Shown one piece after another: positions 36,574 through 48,875 of a DNA stretch of 64,000 nt (position 1 is its first letter; each line of letters starts with the position of its first letter). The notes under the pieces are model-generated. The model worked only from the letters and a program-made list of their open reading frames with translations, was not told the origin of the DNA and made no database searches. The position numbers and the translations under genes are program-made. This DNA is from Cheiracanthium punctorium (lineage: Eukaryota > Arthropoda > Arachnida > Araneae > Cheiracanthiidae): the NCBI GenBank assembly GCA_038373885.1, contig JAWZYV010012274.1:2873408-2937407 (forward strand). Direction: 5' to 3'.

Positions 36574-37118
36574 TGGTTACAAATAACAATTTTAAACAAA
36601 TATTACACCCTGAAATGGAAATTTTATAAAAGTTGTACAAGTTACAAAAGAGTAATGAGTGGTCTGGAACTCTCTCTTGTGAGCAACACTGCACATACGG
36701 CAAATCTTTAGTTATTGTGTCTTTCTGATACATTGGATAGGTTAAATCTGGATCAAGAGAATGGATATAAATGCTACACCCCTCCTTACATACACCACTG
36801 CTTCTTACACCAAATTCTGATCAAAAAAGTATCTCATTAGCCCAACTATTTTACAGAAATGGGTTAACTGATACATAAAAAGAGAACTCAGTAAAACAAT
36901 AACAGTACTGAGCACAGAATAATTTTCGACAGACAGTTAAATTTGATCTTCAATAAATACTTGAAATTAATAATTGTTTTACACATAATACACTACATGA
37001 ATATCAGTTTTCCCTGAGTTTCTAAACTATTTTCAAACTGCTCATCAATGAGGTACTTATATGTTTGAATTTTTATTGTCATAGTAACAAACTGACATAC
37101 ACAAAACACTGGAATTTT

Positions 37119-38262
37119 TTTATCTCAGGAGGTAAGGGTGATTTTTAAAATCTTGATTTGACTACTACATGTTTTTAGATATCAGAGTTTGTATTTCCCT
37201 GACTTCCACCTTACTCTACTCTGGCTTTTTATTTGGTATTTTCTGGACCTATCTTAAAACAGTTTTAGAGGTGTTACTTCATCTTTTTGTAACTTCTGAT
37301 AGATTAGAATTTTTATTTATGGAAAAAATTATAAAAACTATCCTGTTTGAAATTTCCTGATAATCTGGAAAACTCAGTACATAATTAAATGAAATTATGA
37401 ATATTTAAGTAAATCATAAATCTTTATAAAATATACTATGAAAACAACTAACAATAATAAATGATTAAGACTAGAAGAGTAAAAATTAGCAACCAAAATC
37501 TAACAACAAAAATTTGCAAATAAGGACACCGATATAAAAAAGACACAATGTATTTATCTTTGTATTGTTTACTACTAAAAACTTAAAGGGGAATTCAACA
37601 TGCCACTGCACTGCATTTTTCACATCAGATATTTAAAATTTTATAATACAAGTTAATTTATAAACCCCCCCCCTCTTTTTTAAATACATTTTTATCTCAG
37701 GAGGTAAGGGTGATTTTTAAAATCTTGATTTGACTACTACATGTTTTTAGATATCAGAGTTTATATTTCCCTGACTTCCACCTTACTCTACTCTGGCTTT
37801 TTATTTGGTATTTTCTGGACCTATCTTAAAACAGTTTTAGAGGTGTTACTTCATCTTTTTGTAACTTCTGATAGATTAGAATTTTTACTTATGGAAAAAA
37901 TTATAAAAACTATCCCGTTTGAAATTTCCTGATAATCTGGAAAACTCAGTACATAATTAAATGAAATTATGAATATTTAAGTAAATCATAAATCTTTATA
38001 AAATATACTATGAAAACAACTAACAATAATAAATTATTAAGACTAGAAGAGTAAAAATTAGCAACCAAAATCTAACAACAAAAATTTGCAAATAAGGACA
38101 CCGATATAAAAAAGACACAATGTATTTATCTTTGTATTGTTTACTAGTAAAAACTTAAAGGGGAATTCAACATGCCACTGCACTGCATTTTTCACATTAG
38201 ATATTTAAAATTTTACAATACAAGTTAATTTATAAACCCCCCCCCTTTTTTAAATACATTTA
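37119..38262 (+). repeat. Tandem duplication, two 572-bp units
   Basis: The units 37119-37690 and 37691-38262 share the start ttttatctcaggaggtaagg and the end accccccccc, then ttttttaaatacat. I found about eight differences by eye, all but one single-base substitutions. A 63-residue frame occurs in each copy (37169-37360 and 37741-37932) with two amino-acid differences. It is hydrophobic with no known domain, and its conservation follows from the recent duplication. Confidence 0.92.
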
Positions 38263-39099
38263 GAAAGATGTGAATTTACTGATTTATTAAGCAGTTATTG
38301 CTTATCTTTATCAACAAAACTTACTTAAAACAGCAGAAAAAAATTCTAACAGAAAAAAGTATCCTTTCTTGGGGACAAAAAATCAAATTTAACCAACTAT
38401 TCCTTTCATAATTTGTTCCCTTATTTTTGTAACATCTTTTTCATGCTTTTCTCAGTAAAAGCCAGGTTACAGTTTAAGTATGTTCATTATCAAGAGTGGA
38501 AATTAATATTTTTTCCCAATGGAACGGACATGTTCAATTTATTTCTTTTTATTTTAATCAGCTTTTATGAAAAGCATTCCTTTATTCTGGTAGTGTAAGT
38601 CCTTATTCTTAAGGTATTTAAATCTATTTTAAACCAAAAATATGTATAAATAATAACAGTAAGTTTTTTTTTTTTTTTTTCTCTGAGGTAGCTTTGAAAA
38701 ATCTAGATATGGAATACTACTAATGTGTAATCTCAGTACGGAAATATACTTGAATGTTCTGCACAAGCAGTCTGGCAGGGAAAAGAAAAGAAAATGTGTT
38801 TAGAAGTTTGAGTTATACTAATGCAGTACAAGTTAGTTTACTTTTTAGTTTTCCTATATTAACCTACAAAGATTTTCATTAACTTTTTTGCTATTCCTTC
38901 AATTTATCCAAACCTTTTTGCTATTTCCCTAAATTTCTGCTGTTCCTCCAATTTATCCAGACCTTTTTTACTATTTCCCTGAAGTTCCTTGTCTGTAAAA
39001 ATTCTCTATTGCTTGAGGAGCAAGTGTTAAATGGAAGATATGCTAGAATCCAATGGGCAAATGCCGTCAGGTACAATATAGCAATTACCTTATATCAGG

Positions 39100-39345
39100 T
39101 TGTAACGAAAGTTTTCTGCCAAATTAGCTTTGACTAGCTCATACGGTACCCAGCGATTAACCTTATATGCGATGCCTAGCTCAACTAATGGAAATGGCAC
39201 TAAACGCCTTTACCTATCTCTCGAGCGGATGAATATTTTATCTTCTTCCACAAATTCTCGTAGGTGGGCCTCATCAGCATCAGTAGGCCGGCCAGAGCGC
39301 TCTGTTACTTAAATGTCATAGTCCTCGTTTTCGAACTTTCGGTAC
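39100..39345 (-). pseudogene. mariner transposase fragment
   Basis: The minus strand reads WYRKFENEDYDI, stop, then ERSGRPTDADEAHLREFVEE, then, after a frame change, VNRWVPYELVKANLAEN. This order (linker, SGRP, second helix-turn-helix, WVPYEL) is the mariner N-terminal half. The catalytic DDD domain is absent downstream. Internal stops and a frameshift make it inactive. Weak N-terminal text may extend to about 39440. Confidence 0.72.
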
Positions 39346-40417
39346 CAAACCTACACAGTGTCATATGTTGCAAGAGTAGTACTTTAAGCTATACACATGA
39401 TTCGGTGTCATTCTGTAGCAGACTTTTTGCAACAGAACTGAGAGTAAATGATGGCTCAATCTAGTAGCGTGATAGTTCTATTTCAGGCACCTTATACTTA
39501 ATCACAACGGTATTGTTTTACAGATTTCACAGCACAGTGCTATAAAACAAGGCTTTTTCTTTCAAATAACAAAAATCGTTTGACAAAATATTGGCAAACA
39601 CACCAACGTGAACTGTTTGTGTAGACAATACTTGCAGTGGCGGAAAACTTTCATTACAACCTAATAGCTGGTATGTAAGATAACATGCCTGGCACCAAAG
39701 TATTTTAAAACAAAATGGTGAGGGGAAAATAAAGAAGTTATGAAATAATTAAAGAATAAGCACCAATACAGTTCACAGACATAATGAAGCAGCCTCTTTT
39801 GAAGTAATACAAAATATTGAACATTGTGTACACAAGAACCAATTAAAAATAAATCCATTAACTTTTAAAAGATAATTGTAGTTATAAATGTAATTTTTTA
39901 TGTAAATATTGACATTTGTGAAATAAATATATACAAGTCGTAAGATGGAAAGATAGAGAAATAAACATATAAAATTAATATGAATATTGTCATAAATTAG
40001 CAATAATAAAATTAAAAGAGGGATTGGGGAATAAAATAAATGTTATACTATGTAATATGAAATGCTGTATTTCTTAAAATTTGTGAATTAATTGCTGTAG
40101 TAGTCAAGCCAAAGTCATAATATTTGTTCTGCCTCTTCAAGGTTCTAATAGTTATCTGTTTAAAAGCTCAATAAATGTGTTCCAAGTGAATTGAGCTATC
40201 AGTCAGGATTCAATCAATCTCATCATCAACATCCTTGTACTCACTCAATTTGTGAACAATGGATTGCCATTTATTTCAAAGTTTGAAACACTGATTGCAA
40301 AATAAGGCATTTCATAATGGAACTGAGGACAAAACTATTTTGAATGACTTTGTCTTGTGGTGATTACACTTTAAAAAAGATAAATTTGTCAGAAACAAAT
40401 TGGAAAGCAAATAATAA

Positions 40418-40886
40418 ACAGGATGATTATAATTAAAGTTCCACTTCAAAATGATCAGAAAAGGAAAACTACTGGACCAAGTGTTATCAAACTTGGTAAT
40501 TGTGTAAAGGTGGTCAGGAGATTTATCATCAGCGAAAAAGTTAAAAAATTCAACACCAGGGTCAAGGACGTATTTAGGGGGAGGGGGCTACAGGGGTCCG
40601 AACCTCCTCCCTCACAAAATTTTGATTTTTGTTACTAAAATGATAATGATATAGTGTCCTTTTGAGAAAAATACTGCCTTTTTTACCATTTGGATATCCT
40701 CCAAAATATTCTCATGGGCCTCCCTAAATACATCCTTGCCCCTGGTGTTGAATTTTTGAGGCTTTTTTCTGCAGATAATAAATCCTCTGACCACCTTTAT
40801 ACAATAACCAAGTTTGATAACATTTGGTCCAGTAGTTTCCCTTTTCTGATCACTTTAAAGTGGAACTTTAATTATAATCACCCTGT
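40418..40886. mobile_element. Fold-back element, arms of about 160 bp
   Basis: The outer ends are ACAGGATGATTATAATTAAAG and its partner reading TTTAATTATAATCACCCTGT. The arms 40418-40581 and 40723-40886 stay paired down to cctaaatacatccttgcccc. The loop is about 140 bp and holds ctacaggggtccgaacctcc. The facing frames (40423-40638 plus, 40612-40794 minus) encode similar peptides only because the arms are inverted copies. No clear target duplication, so the superfamily is open. Confidence 0.8.
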
Positions 40887-42622
40887 ATATTTATGAGTAA
40901 GAAACTTATTTTAATTTTAAAAATCTGACATTTCATATCACATAACTTAATAATAAAATTTTCATTCATTACTAATGAAATCATTATGAATACATTTCTG
41001 TAATTATTATCCAAGAATTGTACAGAAGTTATTTTTTCTTTAAACAGAAACAATGAAGTAGTATGCTTTTTCTTGAATACACATACTAATACCTAAAAAT
41101 CTGAAGCTCTCCTGTTTTGAGGGGGAAATAAATAGTTGCATTATTCACAATAAGACTGTGTAGAGCTCATAAATTTTGTGCAAATGAGCATTTAAAGATG
41201 TCCTTAAGCTTTTAAATAGAAGAAAGTAATATAAAATTTTGAAAAAAACGTCTAGATTTTTTATTTGGGAAGAACTTTTATAGTTCACTTTTATTATCAC
41301 AATGTGTGTGTGTACTGATGTGTGGCAAGGATCTACTTTTTCATTCCAAAAGTCTTTTTTGGTGTTTTCAAGAAATTTCATGAGTAATGAAACAATCTTT
41401 GATTCTATTTATTTCAAGTTAAAGAAATAAAAAAAAAGATCTTGTGAGACTTTAAAATTAGCTGGAAATAAGAAAATTTTAAAGAAAATTAAATTGCAAT
41501 ACACAAATGCATTATTGAATATTTTACAGTAACTGAGCAAGATTAGATAAAATAAGTATTTTTCGATTCAAAGAGTTTAATGGCAATTATTTTGGCACAG
41601 ATAGCATGCAATTTGAATTCTTACTATTATGAATAAAGAAGAAATACTCTTACGAGTAAATTGTTTAAATGCAATTTTTTAGGTAACTTCTCTATAAGCA
41701 TTTGCATTCTTTGAAGGCAGCATAATTTAAGCCTTTAAGTGTTAGAATATTCATTCTTTTTTAAACAATTTTCACCTACTAATTTTGGAAGTTTTTTAGA
41801 AGAAAATGTGAGAAAATGATTATTTCTAATAAACATTTACAGGGGTGTAGCCAAAGGGGGTGTTATGGGGGTCACACCCCCCCCCCATGAGGAATTTCAG
41901 ACTCAAAGAATACTGTAATATAATCGTAAATGTAATGCCTTATTTTTAATGAGAGTTCTCTCGTAGATGAACCAAAGAAAAAGAACTTTTAGGAAAGCTA
42001 AGACTATTTAGATAGGTATGTGAGTCATTCAAGATGATTGCAAGCAGGACACATTGGCAGAATTTTAAAAGTATATAACTTTGAATACCTTAATTAATCT
42101 TACAAATATAAAATAATATATTTGTAATTAGCTTTAGAAGTTTTATAATTACATAAAAATTGGTGAGGATGGGTGGCATTTTTTAGAAACTTTAGTTGAT
42201 GTGACATGGATGATAGGCAGTAGTGGGTTAATACACAAGTACCTACATTAATTTCTTTTAATTAAATAATACTGGCAAGAATTAAAAGAAAAATTATTAA
42301 GAACAAGATAATTGATATTTTATGCAAGTATTGAAAATGGCATTGTCTAAAATGAATACCTTTTTACATTATCATAAAATTATATCCTATCAAGGATATA
42401 ACACATAGACCATTAGGAATTAATTATATTGGCACAATATAGCACTCGTTAAACTTTTAGACAATGAAATTAAATATCCCAACAGTTAAACATTAATAAA
42501 GAATCATGAGTAGTACACTACATATAAAAATTATTTTTACACTTTGTAAAAAGTGGCACATAATTATCACATTTTGAATTACTTTGAGCAGTTAATATCA
42601 CTCCTCAAAGTAATGCTGATTG
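40887..42622. other. Flank 3' of the GALNT2-like gene
   Basis: This AT-rich stretch probably includes the 3' untranslated region of the minus-strand gene. A solitary hAT-like left end, CAGGGGTGTAGCCAAAGGGG, lies at 41840-41900 with the interior catgaggaatttc seen in the 10154 subfamily. I cannot place a polyadenylation site with confidence. Confidence 0.4.
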
Positions 42623-44303
42623 TTAGTGATTTACATTTATCTCATAAGAATCAAAAAACGCCCACTGTTGAGATTGAGCTTCTTCATCACAGGTTGAAAT
42701 AATAAGTCCTTTAGTTTTATGTTCATGACTATCTAAACACAGATAATATACATCATGTCTAAGAGTATTGCGTATTTTGTTCCATTTCTGCAAATCATCA
42801 TTTGTGCAAGTTCTTAAAATTACAGACGATCCTGGTTTTTGCTTTGTAGCTGTTAAACATACATTCTCATGACGTATTTCATGATCTTTGGTAAAGTACC
42901 ACTGTTGATTGCCACCACCTCCATGGCATGTATACAGACCAACAGTTTGAGTAAGTCTGTGTCCAAGGGTATCTATACACATAGAGCCTTGGCGAATTGT
43001 ACTGTGCAATGAAGCAACTTTACTAGGAACTTTAAGCTCTGGATACACATTTTCTAAATACCACTTGAAAGGTTTACAAATTCAACTTTTGTCTTAAAAG
43101 CACACGCTCTTTTATATCTCCAATTGGCACATTTTTTGCAACAGGTACTGCAGAATAGTAATAGCTTTTAGTACTCATCCATCCACACTTCAGCGGCTCT
43201 TTTGGTATTTCGAGCAAAAACATTTTCCACTACCACCAGGAATTGAATATGGGATGTTGTTTACTGGAACACATGACCAACTCTGCTACAAGGCAATATT
43301 TCTAGACTACCTCCACACTGCCAAATACGAAAAGATATTTCAGGTTTTCACCACCCATTATATCCATCTTTTCATCATATTTTCCCATCGTTTCAAAATA
43401 CTCTCTGTCAACAGAAAACAAGCTCCAGCAATCATGGAGTTTTAAATTGGTGCAGTAAGGATCAGAAGCTCGCTGTCGTCTTTCTTGCATAGGTAAAAAT
43501 TCCCATTTAAATACTAAATTCCATTCAAAGCCACCTCTTAAATCTGAAGAAGCCCCAAAATACTTAAAATCATCTAAATTAATGACATCTATTACAGGAC
43601 AAACAACTCTCTTAGGATCTTCAGCCACTCTTTCTAATAAAGGTTCGAGCCAATTAGCATTGCATTCACAATGGCTATCCAAAAATGTCAAGATTTTTCC
43701 CTTTGCAACATTTGCACCATTAACTCTTGATCTGACTAATCCTTCTCTCTTATGATTACGTACAACTACCACTTTCTGGATGCTTGCTAATTCTAATCCA
43801 TCAGATGGATCATCGCTAAAATCATCAACCAAAATTATTTCTTTTATCAAATGTTCAGGACTTCTGTTTAATACACTAACAATAGTACGTAACAAAGTTG
43901 AACGGGCTTCATTGTGAAAAGTGATAATGATACTGGTGGCAGGGAGATCTTTCCTGTACCGTTTTGAGAGACATTCTTCATGCCTCGTATCAGGAATTTC
44001 TCTGTTACTAGGAAACTTATCACTAGCAGCTTGATTGAATTTATTGCGCAGATATGGATTTTCTCCAGGTTTTAGCAATGTTTTGCTAATATAATGCTTT
44101 TCATCAAAGTACTGCCACTGAATCTGAGTGGGATTATCCACAGAAGCATGCATTAAGGTTTTATCTTCATTAGCTACTTTTAGACGAAGAGCTTTGTTGG
44201 CAGGCTTAGGAGGTGGTAGAAACACAGCAAAGTAAATAGTAAAAATTGCAACACTTAGAAGCAAAATTAAATACCTTAGTCTTAGTCGAATCATGGTTAT
44301 CAT
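42623..44303 (-). CDS. Polypeptide N-acetylgalactosaminyltransferase, GALNT2-like; reading frame broken in the middle
   Basis: It would transfer GalNAc to Ser/Thr and start mucin-type O-glycans in the Golgi. The N-terminal part (44303-43302) has a short cytosolic end, a membrane anchor at about residues 10-29, then a GT27 catalytic domain: [11 protein letters not shown] (123-133), ILVDD (157-161), LDSHCECN (208-215, with the metal-binding DxH) and [12 protein letters not shown] (309-320). The C-terminal part (43048-42623) is a complete ricin-type lectin domain with NQQW, QKW and SQQW repeats. Between about 43060 and 43460, the expected text ([35 protein letters not shown]) is present but scattered over three frames by about a dozen one-base indels, some of which compensate. 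No intron interrupts the 1.7 kb. Met4 (44294) is an alternative start. It is a real gene with sequence errors, or a retrocopy pseudogene. Confidence 0.85.
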
Positions 44304-46440
44304 ATTTCTGTATGAGTTTTCATAGATTACATATCTTCATAACAATGGAATCTTCTTTGGTCGTTAAGATTCACAGCTGCAGCTTGATACTTCCTTCAAA
44401 ACTGTGGAAAGATCAGCCAATATCTGCAGTGTGTTCTTTCATTGAAAAAGCAGTTTTACAAGTAATTACAATAATATAAACATTCATAAATATTATGCAA
44501 TAGAATATAAAACTACACGTTTATTAACTGAGAATTGTTTAATTTGTGGTACATTATGAATATGTACATAAATGTATTTGCATTTTAACCGTACAAATCA
44601 TGAACTCTCCAGTTTCATAATGTATTCGAATCGAAACAGTGGTAGTACCTTGATTGTATGTAAAAAAAAAAGACAAATCTTATACATCTATTTTTGAAAT
44701 ACTAATTTATTATTTATACAACAGAAAGCAAAAATTTAAGATGGTTTTGGACACAGTTGAGCATGTGAGACTATTTTACTCCCAGACAATGCATGCACAC
44801 ATTGGCCATTTTGAAAAGACAGTGAAATAGTTTTCTTCTCTTCTCAAAAGTTACATTGTTAGAAAGGGAATTAAAAACAGACTATTCCATCAATTGGCAC
44901 TTTCATAGTTTACAAAATACATGCAGCTGAAATTTTCTAAAATCAGCATTCTTGAATTAGATTGATTTACTGTCATTGTAACCAACAAGCAACTGTTTTA
45001 CACACAAACCATTTTGAGCACACCGAGATTGGTTGGGGCTGAAAATGCTCAAATTACATTTTAGTAGGTGGTAGGGATTGATCAATACCAAATTTTAATC
45101 AATACCAATACTGATACTCTCCCTATAATTTCACAAAACAGCTGAATCTTCCAATTTAGCTACTATATACATCTTAGTGGCATACAGGTATTGTTTCGTT
45201 TATTCTGGACAGCTTTTGCAACTGAAGTACTTTTCTAATAATTTTGTAAAATGAATAGCACCTTGCTTTACCCATAGATAAATATTTGTGCTCTTTGAAA
45301 AACAATTTAAAAAAGCAATGAATACAGTAAAATACAGGTCCGTAACAAATGGAGTACAAACAAGACATGTAGCCCCAGGTGCCAAGCTAAGGGTTGGCGA
45401 ACCCAAAATCAATCATCGTTCCATGAGGGAGGGGACAAACTAACATAGGCACCCTCTAGCCCAGTAGTAGCCCCAGGTGATGAAATTGTGTGAGATTATA
45501 ACCTTTTTCTTGTCCCCTAATGAACACAATATAATGAGAGGCTACTCTATCATGATCAGGGTTTGTTGATATCATGATATACATATCACAATATGCACAT
45601 AGCTGACATTTATTTAGAGATAAATGTCATGACACATGATATTTTCAAAAGTATACGTAACTTCTTAAAAAAATAATAATAAAAATAATAAATCTCTTAC
45701 TTATATGCAATTTTGCATTAATAAAAAATAAAAAAATTCAGAAAATTTTCAAAACTTAAGTTGAATATATATATTTTTTTTAAACATCTAAAAAGTCTGA
45801 AAATCAGACAAAAATCTGAAGAATCTCATCCCTGAGCAAACCAATGAACAACCAACTACAGGCTTAAATAGCTAAGGAGTACAAATTAATATATAAAAAT
45901 ATAATAATAAATAAATAAAATAAAAAAATTAAATTTAGATTTTTAAAAATGTATTGTTTTCAGTTTGTGAAATTTAGTAAAAAAAAAATTTAATTAATGG
46001 CTAAAATGTGCTTTAACCCACCGCTTGGCAAAGTTTTTTTTTTTTTTTTTGAGGGGCGATACTGCACCAAAGATTGCAAATTGGATATTATTAGAAATGT
46101 GGAAAGATCTGAAATACCTTGCATTTTTGCGCATGCGTAGTTGTTATTTGTTATTCTAGTTACTGTGTGACATAAACAGATGAATGTAACGAATTTGTTT
46201 GCTCAATATGATGTCACCAAGCTGTTAATTTGCATTTGTGCGCATGTGTTATTGTTATTTTTCCTCATTTTGTAATCTAGCAATTCTAATGTTTATAAGT
46301 ACACCCTGTCAAAAAATATTTAAGTAAAAGTGAAATTTTTTATGTTTGTTTCATACACTGAAAATTATGTATTATAAAATATAAATTAGGTTACATGTTA
46401 CATATAATTATAACTTTGCATGTTTCTGTTGGTGTGCATT
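44304..46440. other. Upstream of the GALNT2-like gene; no other gene seen
   Basis: The promoter and any 5' untranslated exon of the minus-strand gene would lie here, but I see no decisive TATA or initiator. At 46127-46250, two diverged direct copies contain gcgcatgcgtagttgttatt and gcgcatgtgttattgttatt. The rest is AT-rich. Confidence 0.35.
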
Positions 46441-46443
46441 CTC

Positions 46444-46447
<4 letters not shown>

Positions 46448-46479
<32 letters not shown>
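46448..46479. repeat. Poly-T run of about 32
   Basis: This pure T tract sits immediately before the minisatellite at 46495. Confidence 0.9.
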
Positions 46480-46481
<2 letters not shown>

Positions 46482-46494
46482 GGTTCTACATGAT

Positions 46495-46872
46495 AGTCTG
46501 ATGTTTTTAGTTTAGCAAAGGGCCGCAGTTGCATTCGTGGGGCCCCCTACAGCAATGGCCGGACACACTGATGTTTTTTTGGGTCTTGCAAAGGACCAGC
46601 ATTACCATATTTTTAGGGGGCCCTTAAAGCGATGGCCGGACCCATTGATTTTTTTTGGGGGGGGGGTCTCGCAAAGGGCCATCATTAGCATATTTTCGAG
46701 GGGGCCCCTCCTAAAGCGATGGCTAGACCCACTGATGTTTTTTTTTGGGGGTCTCGCAAAGGGCTAGCATTAGCATATTTTTGAGGTGGCTGCCTAAAGC
46801 GATGGCCAGACCCACTGATTTTTTTGGGGGGTCTCGCAAAAGGCCAGCGTTAGCATATTTTCGAGGGGCACT
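46495..46872 (+). repeat. Minisatellite, four to five units of 77-87 bp
   Basis: Each unit carries agcgatggccggaccc, then tgatttttttggggg, tctcgcaaagggccagcat and tagcatattttcgaggg. Unit starts at about 46551, 46628, 46715 and 46798 give spacings of 77, 87 and 83. Length changes come mainly from the T and G runs. Repetitive frames with RWPDPLIFFGG-like peptides (46537-46933) are by-products. Confidence 0.9.
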
Positions 46873-47636
46873 TCCTCTTTTGTTTTTAATAATTTGTTAT
46901 TTTACAAATATAGGTAATATTTGGTTTTTCTAAATTGACATTTGTTCCCGTTTCTGTATCTATGGTGCATCTTGGGAAAATGACTGTAAAAATCAAGTGC
47001 TTCCTCTATGGTTGAATCTCGCAGCCTTTTGCATCACACGGACATTGCCAAACGAGAAAAACCAAAATAATGGAACCCAGAGATTATGACCCGAACAGAG
47101 CAGAAGAGGTTGCAATCCCAGTAGACATTCTACAGAAAAGTGCCAACTCGTCAGTTTGTTGACAATCGCCAAGCAATGGGCTACAGTACATTTTCACCAA
47201 ATTAATAATAAGAATAGTAATAGAAGGTAATAAAAAATAATATTATTTATATGTAATTAATTAAGTTTTATTAATGCATACACTACTCGATAGTATAATT
47301 GTAACAATGAACTTAGTATGGCTTATATCTGGATCAGTAAGCAAAATGGAGAAGAAAAAAAAAACGAAAAGAAAAACGTACTAGTGATCAACAAATCTTC
47401 TATTTTTCTTTTTATATTATTCATTTCTTGTATAAAATAGATAAATATATATTTTAGTACATTTGGGGGGGGGGAGATTATATTCTGTATGCGGTGCTGT
47501 TTACATGTTTGATTTGGTATTGGTTTTGGCGCCATCGTGGACGATGCTCAGCGGGAGTGAAGTAACCTGCCAGAAGCAACCATAAAAAAACATGTATCGT
47601 CAGTTTGGGAATTTGAAATTGTTTCGTGTTATGGAT

Positions 47637-47830
47637 GGAAGGAAATGAAATTATGTTATGTTATTGTATGAAAAGAAAGTGTGTGTTTGTTGAAAGATGG
47701 TGTGAATATAAAGCTAAATAAAAGAAAGCATGTTGATTTTGCGTTTCAGCCGGTGTGTGTGTTTGTTAGAAATGTAGTGTCAATATAATTCTAAATAAAA
47801 GAAAGCATGCTGGTTTTACGTTATAAGCTG
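47637..47830 (+). repeat. Tandem duplication, 77-bp period
   Basis: The text ctaaataaaagaaagcatg recurs at 47714 and 47791 within a longer match, from tgtgtttgtt to agc(c/t)ggtg. The second copy differs at several positions. Confidence 0.8.
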
Positions 47831-47986
47831 GTGGGTGTTAGGGACATTTCTGAGCGGTTAATTAGAAAAAATAAAGCGCATTTTTTTAAACGAATCTTTG
47901 CAATGTTTAAGGTTTTTTAATGTGAATTTTAAATTGATATTTGATGTTTTTATGTTTTCATAAGTGCTATACTGACTTTATATGAG

Positions 47987-48143
47987 GTGTACAACTAGGT
48001 TGTTTAATCCACCAATGTTTTTTTGAGTTGAAAACGGGCCAGAGTTTGCCCAGTTTACATTACCTGTACAACTAGGTTGCTTAATCCACTGTAGTTTTTT
48101 TAGTTAAAAACGGTCTACTGTTTGCTCATTTTAAATTGCCTGT
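47987..48143 (+). repeat. Second tandem duplication, 77-bp period
   Basis: gtacaactaggttg(t/c)ttaa recurs at 47989 and 48066, followed by ttgaaaacgggc / ttaaaaacggtc. The unit sequence is unrelated to the pair at 47637-47830, yet the period is the same. Confidence 0.8.
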
Positions 48144-48274
48144 TACTGAATTTACAGACATTTTTAAGGTTAAATATCGACGGTGTATTTTGTTTTAATG
48201 TTTTTGTTAGTGGAATATATGTGCAATTTTAACGTGTTAAAATACTTTGCTGATCGTGCAAAATGCAAAATGGT

Positions 48275-48327
48275 TGGTGACAGTCACTGGGGCTTGGCAA
48301 CCGCCAAGCTACAGTGACTGTCACCGT
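48275..48327. repeat. Compound hairpin
   Basis: The outer stem is ggtgacagtcactg with cagtgactgtcacc. The inner stem is gcttggc, loop aacc, gccaagc. A few unpaired bases separate the stems. Related words (cgccaagcaatgggctacag) occur near 47170. Confidence 0.8.
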
Positions 48328-48676
48328 GTTTACATGGGGTGCGCACCATCTTGAATGATTTTACCTTTTTTAATATAGTTTTTTTAAACTTTATTAATAA
48401 CCAACATCTATCCCCATCCTCTCCATCCAAAAATTCTTATTTGGACATACAAAATTAGTTAGCACATACAGGATATATTAATGATCTTTTATATATATAT
48501 GCATAAGAAATGTGTAAATAAGCAGCAAAACAAGAGGACAACAAAATCAACTTAAATATCACATAAAATTCTGATTTATTTTTAAGGAATTGACAGCTAA
48601 TTTTTTTTATACACTGCATTGCACATAAATGTACGTGTAGAATCTCTTTTCAGAAACTGTGACTATGTATCTTTGT

Positions 48677-48875
48677 TAAGATGACCTTACGTCCCGTTTT
48701 GAATGAGACAGTCCTGTTTTTAGGTGGCTTGTCCCGTTGTCCCTAAGCACAGCTTTGGGACACCGTAATGTCCCATTTTCAGAAAATGTATCCTGCAATG
48801 TACCGTTTTTAAAAAGAGAGCAACCCACGGCAACGATTTCAATAAAGGCCTCTAAAAATCTAAAATCATCCAACG
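48677..48875 (+). mobile_element. hAT-like left portion, GGTGACCATACG family
   Basis: TAAGATGACCTTACGTCCCG resembles the start of the 27613 element, and repeated gtcccgttttgaa / gtcccattttca words follow. I find no matching right end. The tandem words at 49380-49409 and 50826-50890 may belong to the same element. Confidence 0.45.

Noticed and set aside
37169..37932. Duplicated 63-residue gene pair
   Set aside because: The frame is conserved because the DNA was recently duplicated. It is short and hydrophobic with no start context or domain.
40423..40794. Two facing genes encoding similar peptides
   Set aside because: Both come from the arms of one fold-back element.
46537..46933. Repeat protein with RWPDPLIFFGG units
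   Set aside because: It is a reading of a minisatellite whose unit lengths break the frame between copies.
47070..47162. Small frame MEPRDYDPNRAEEVAIPVDI (30 residues)
   Set aside because: The composition is attractive, but I see no splice sites, continuation or related copy, so I cannot support it as an exon.
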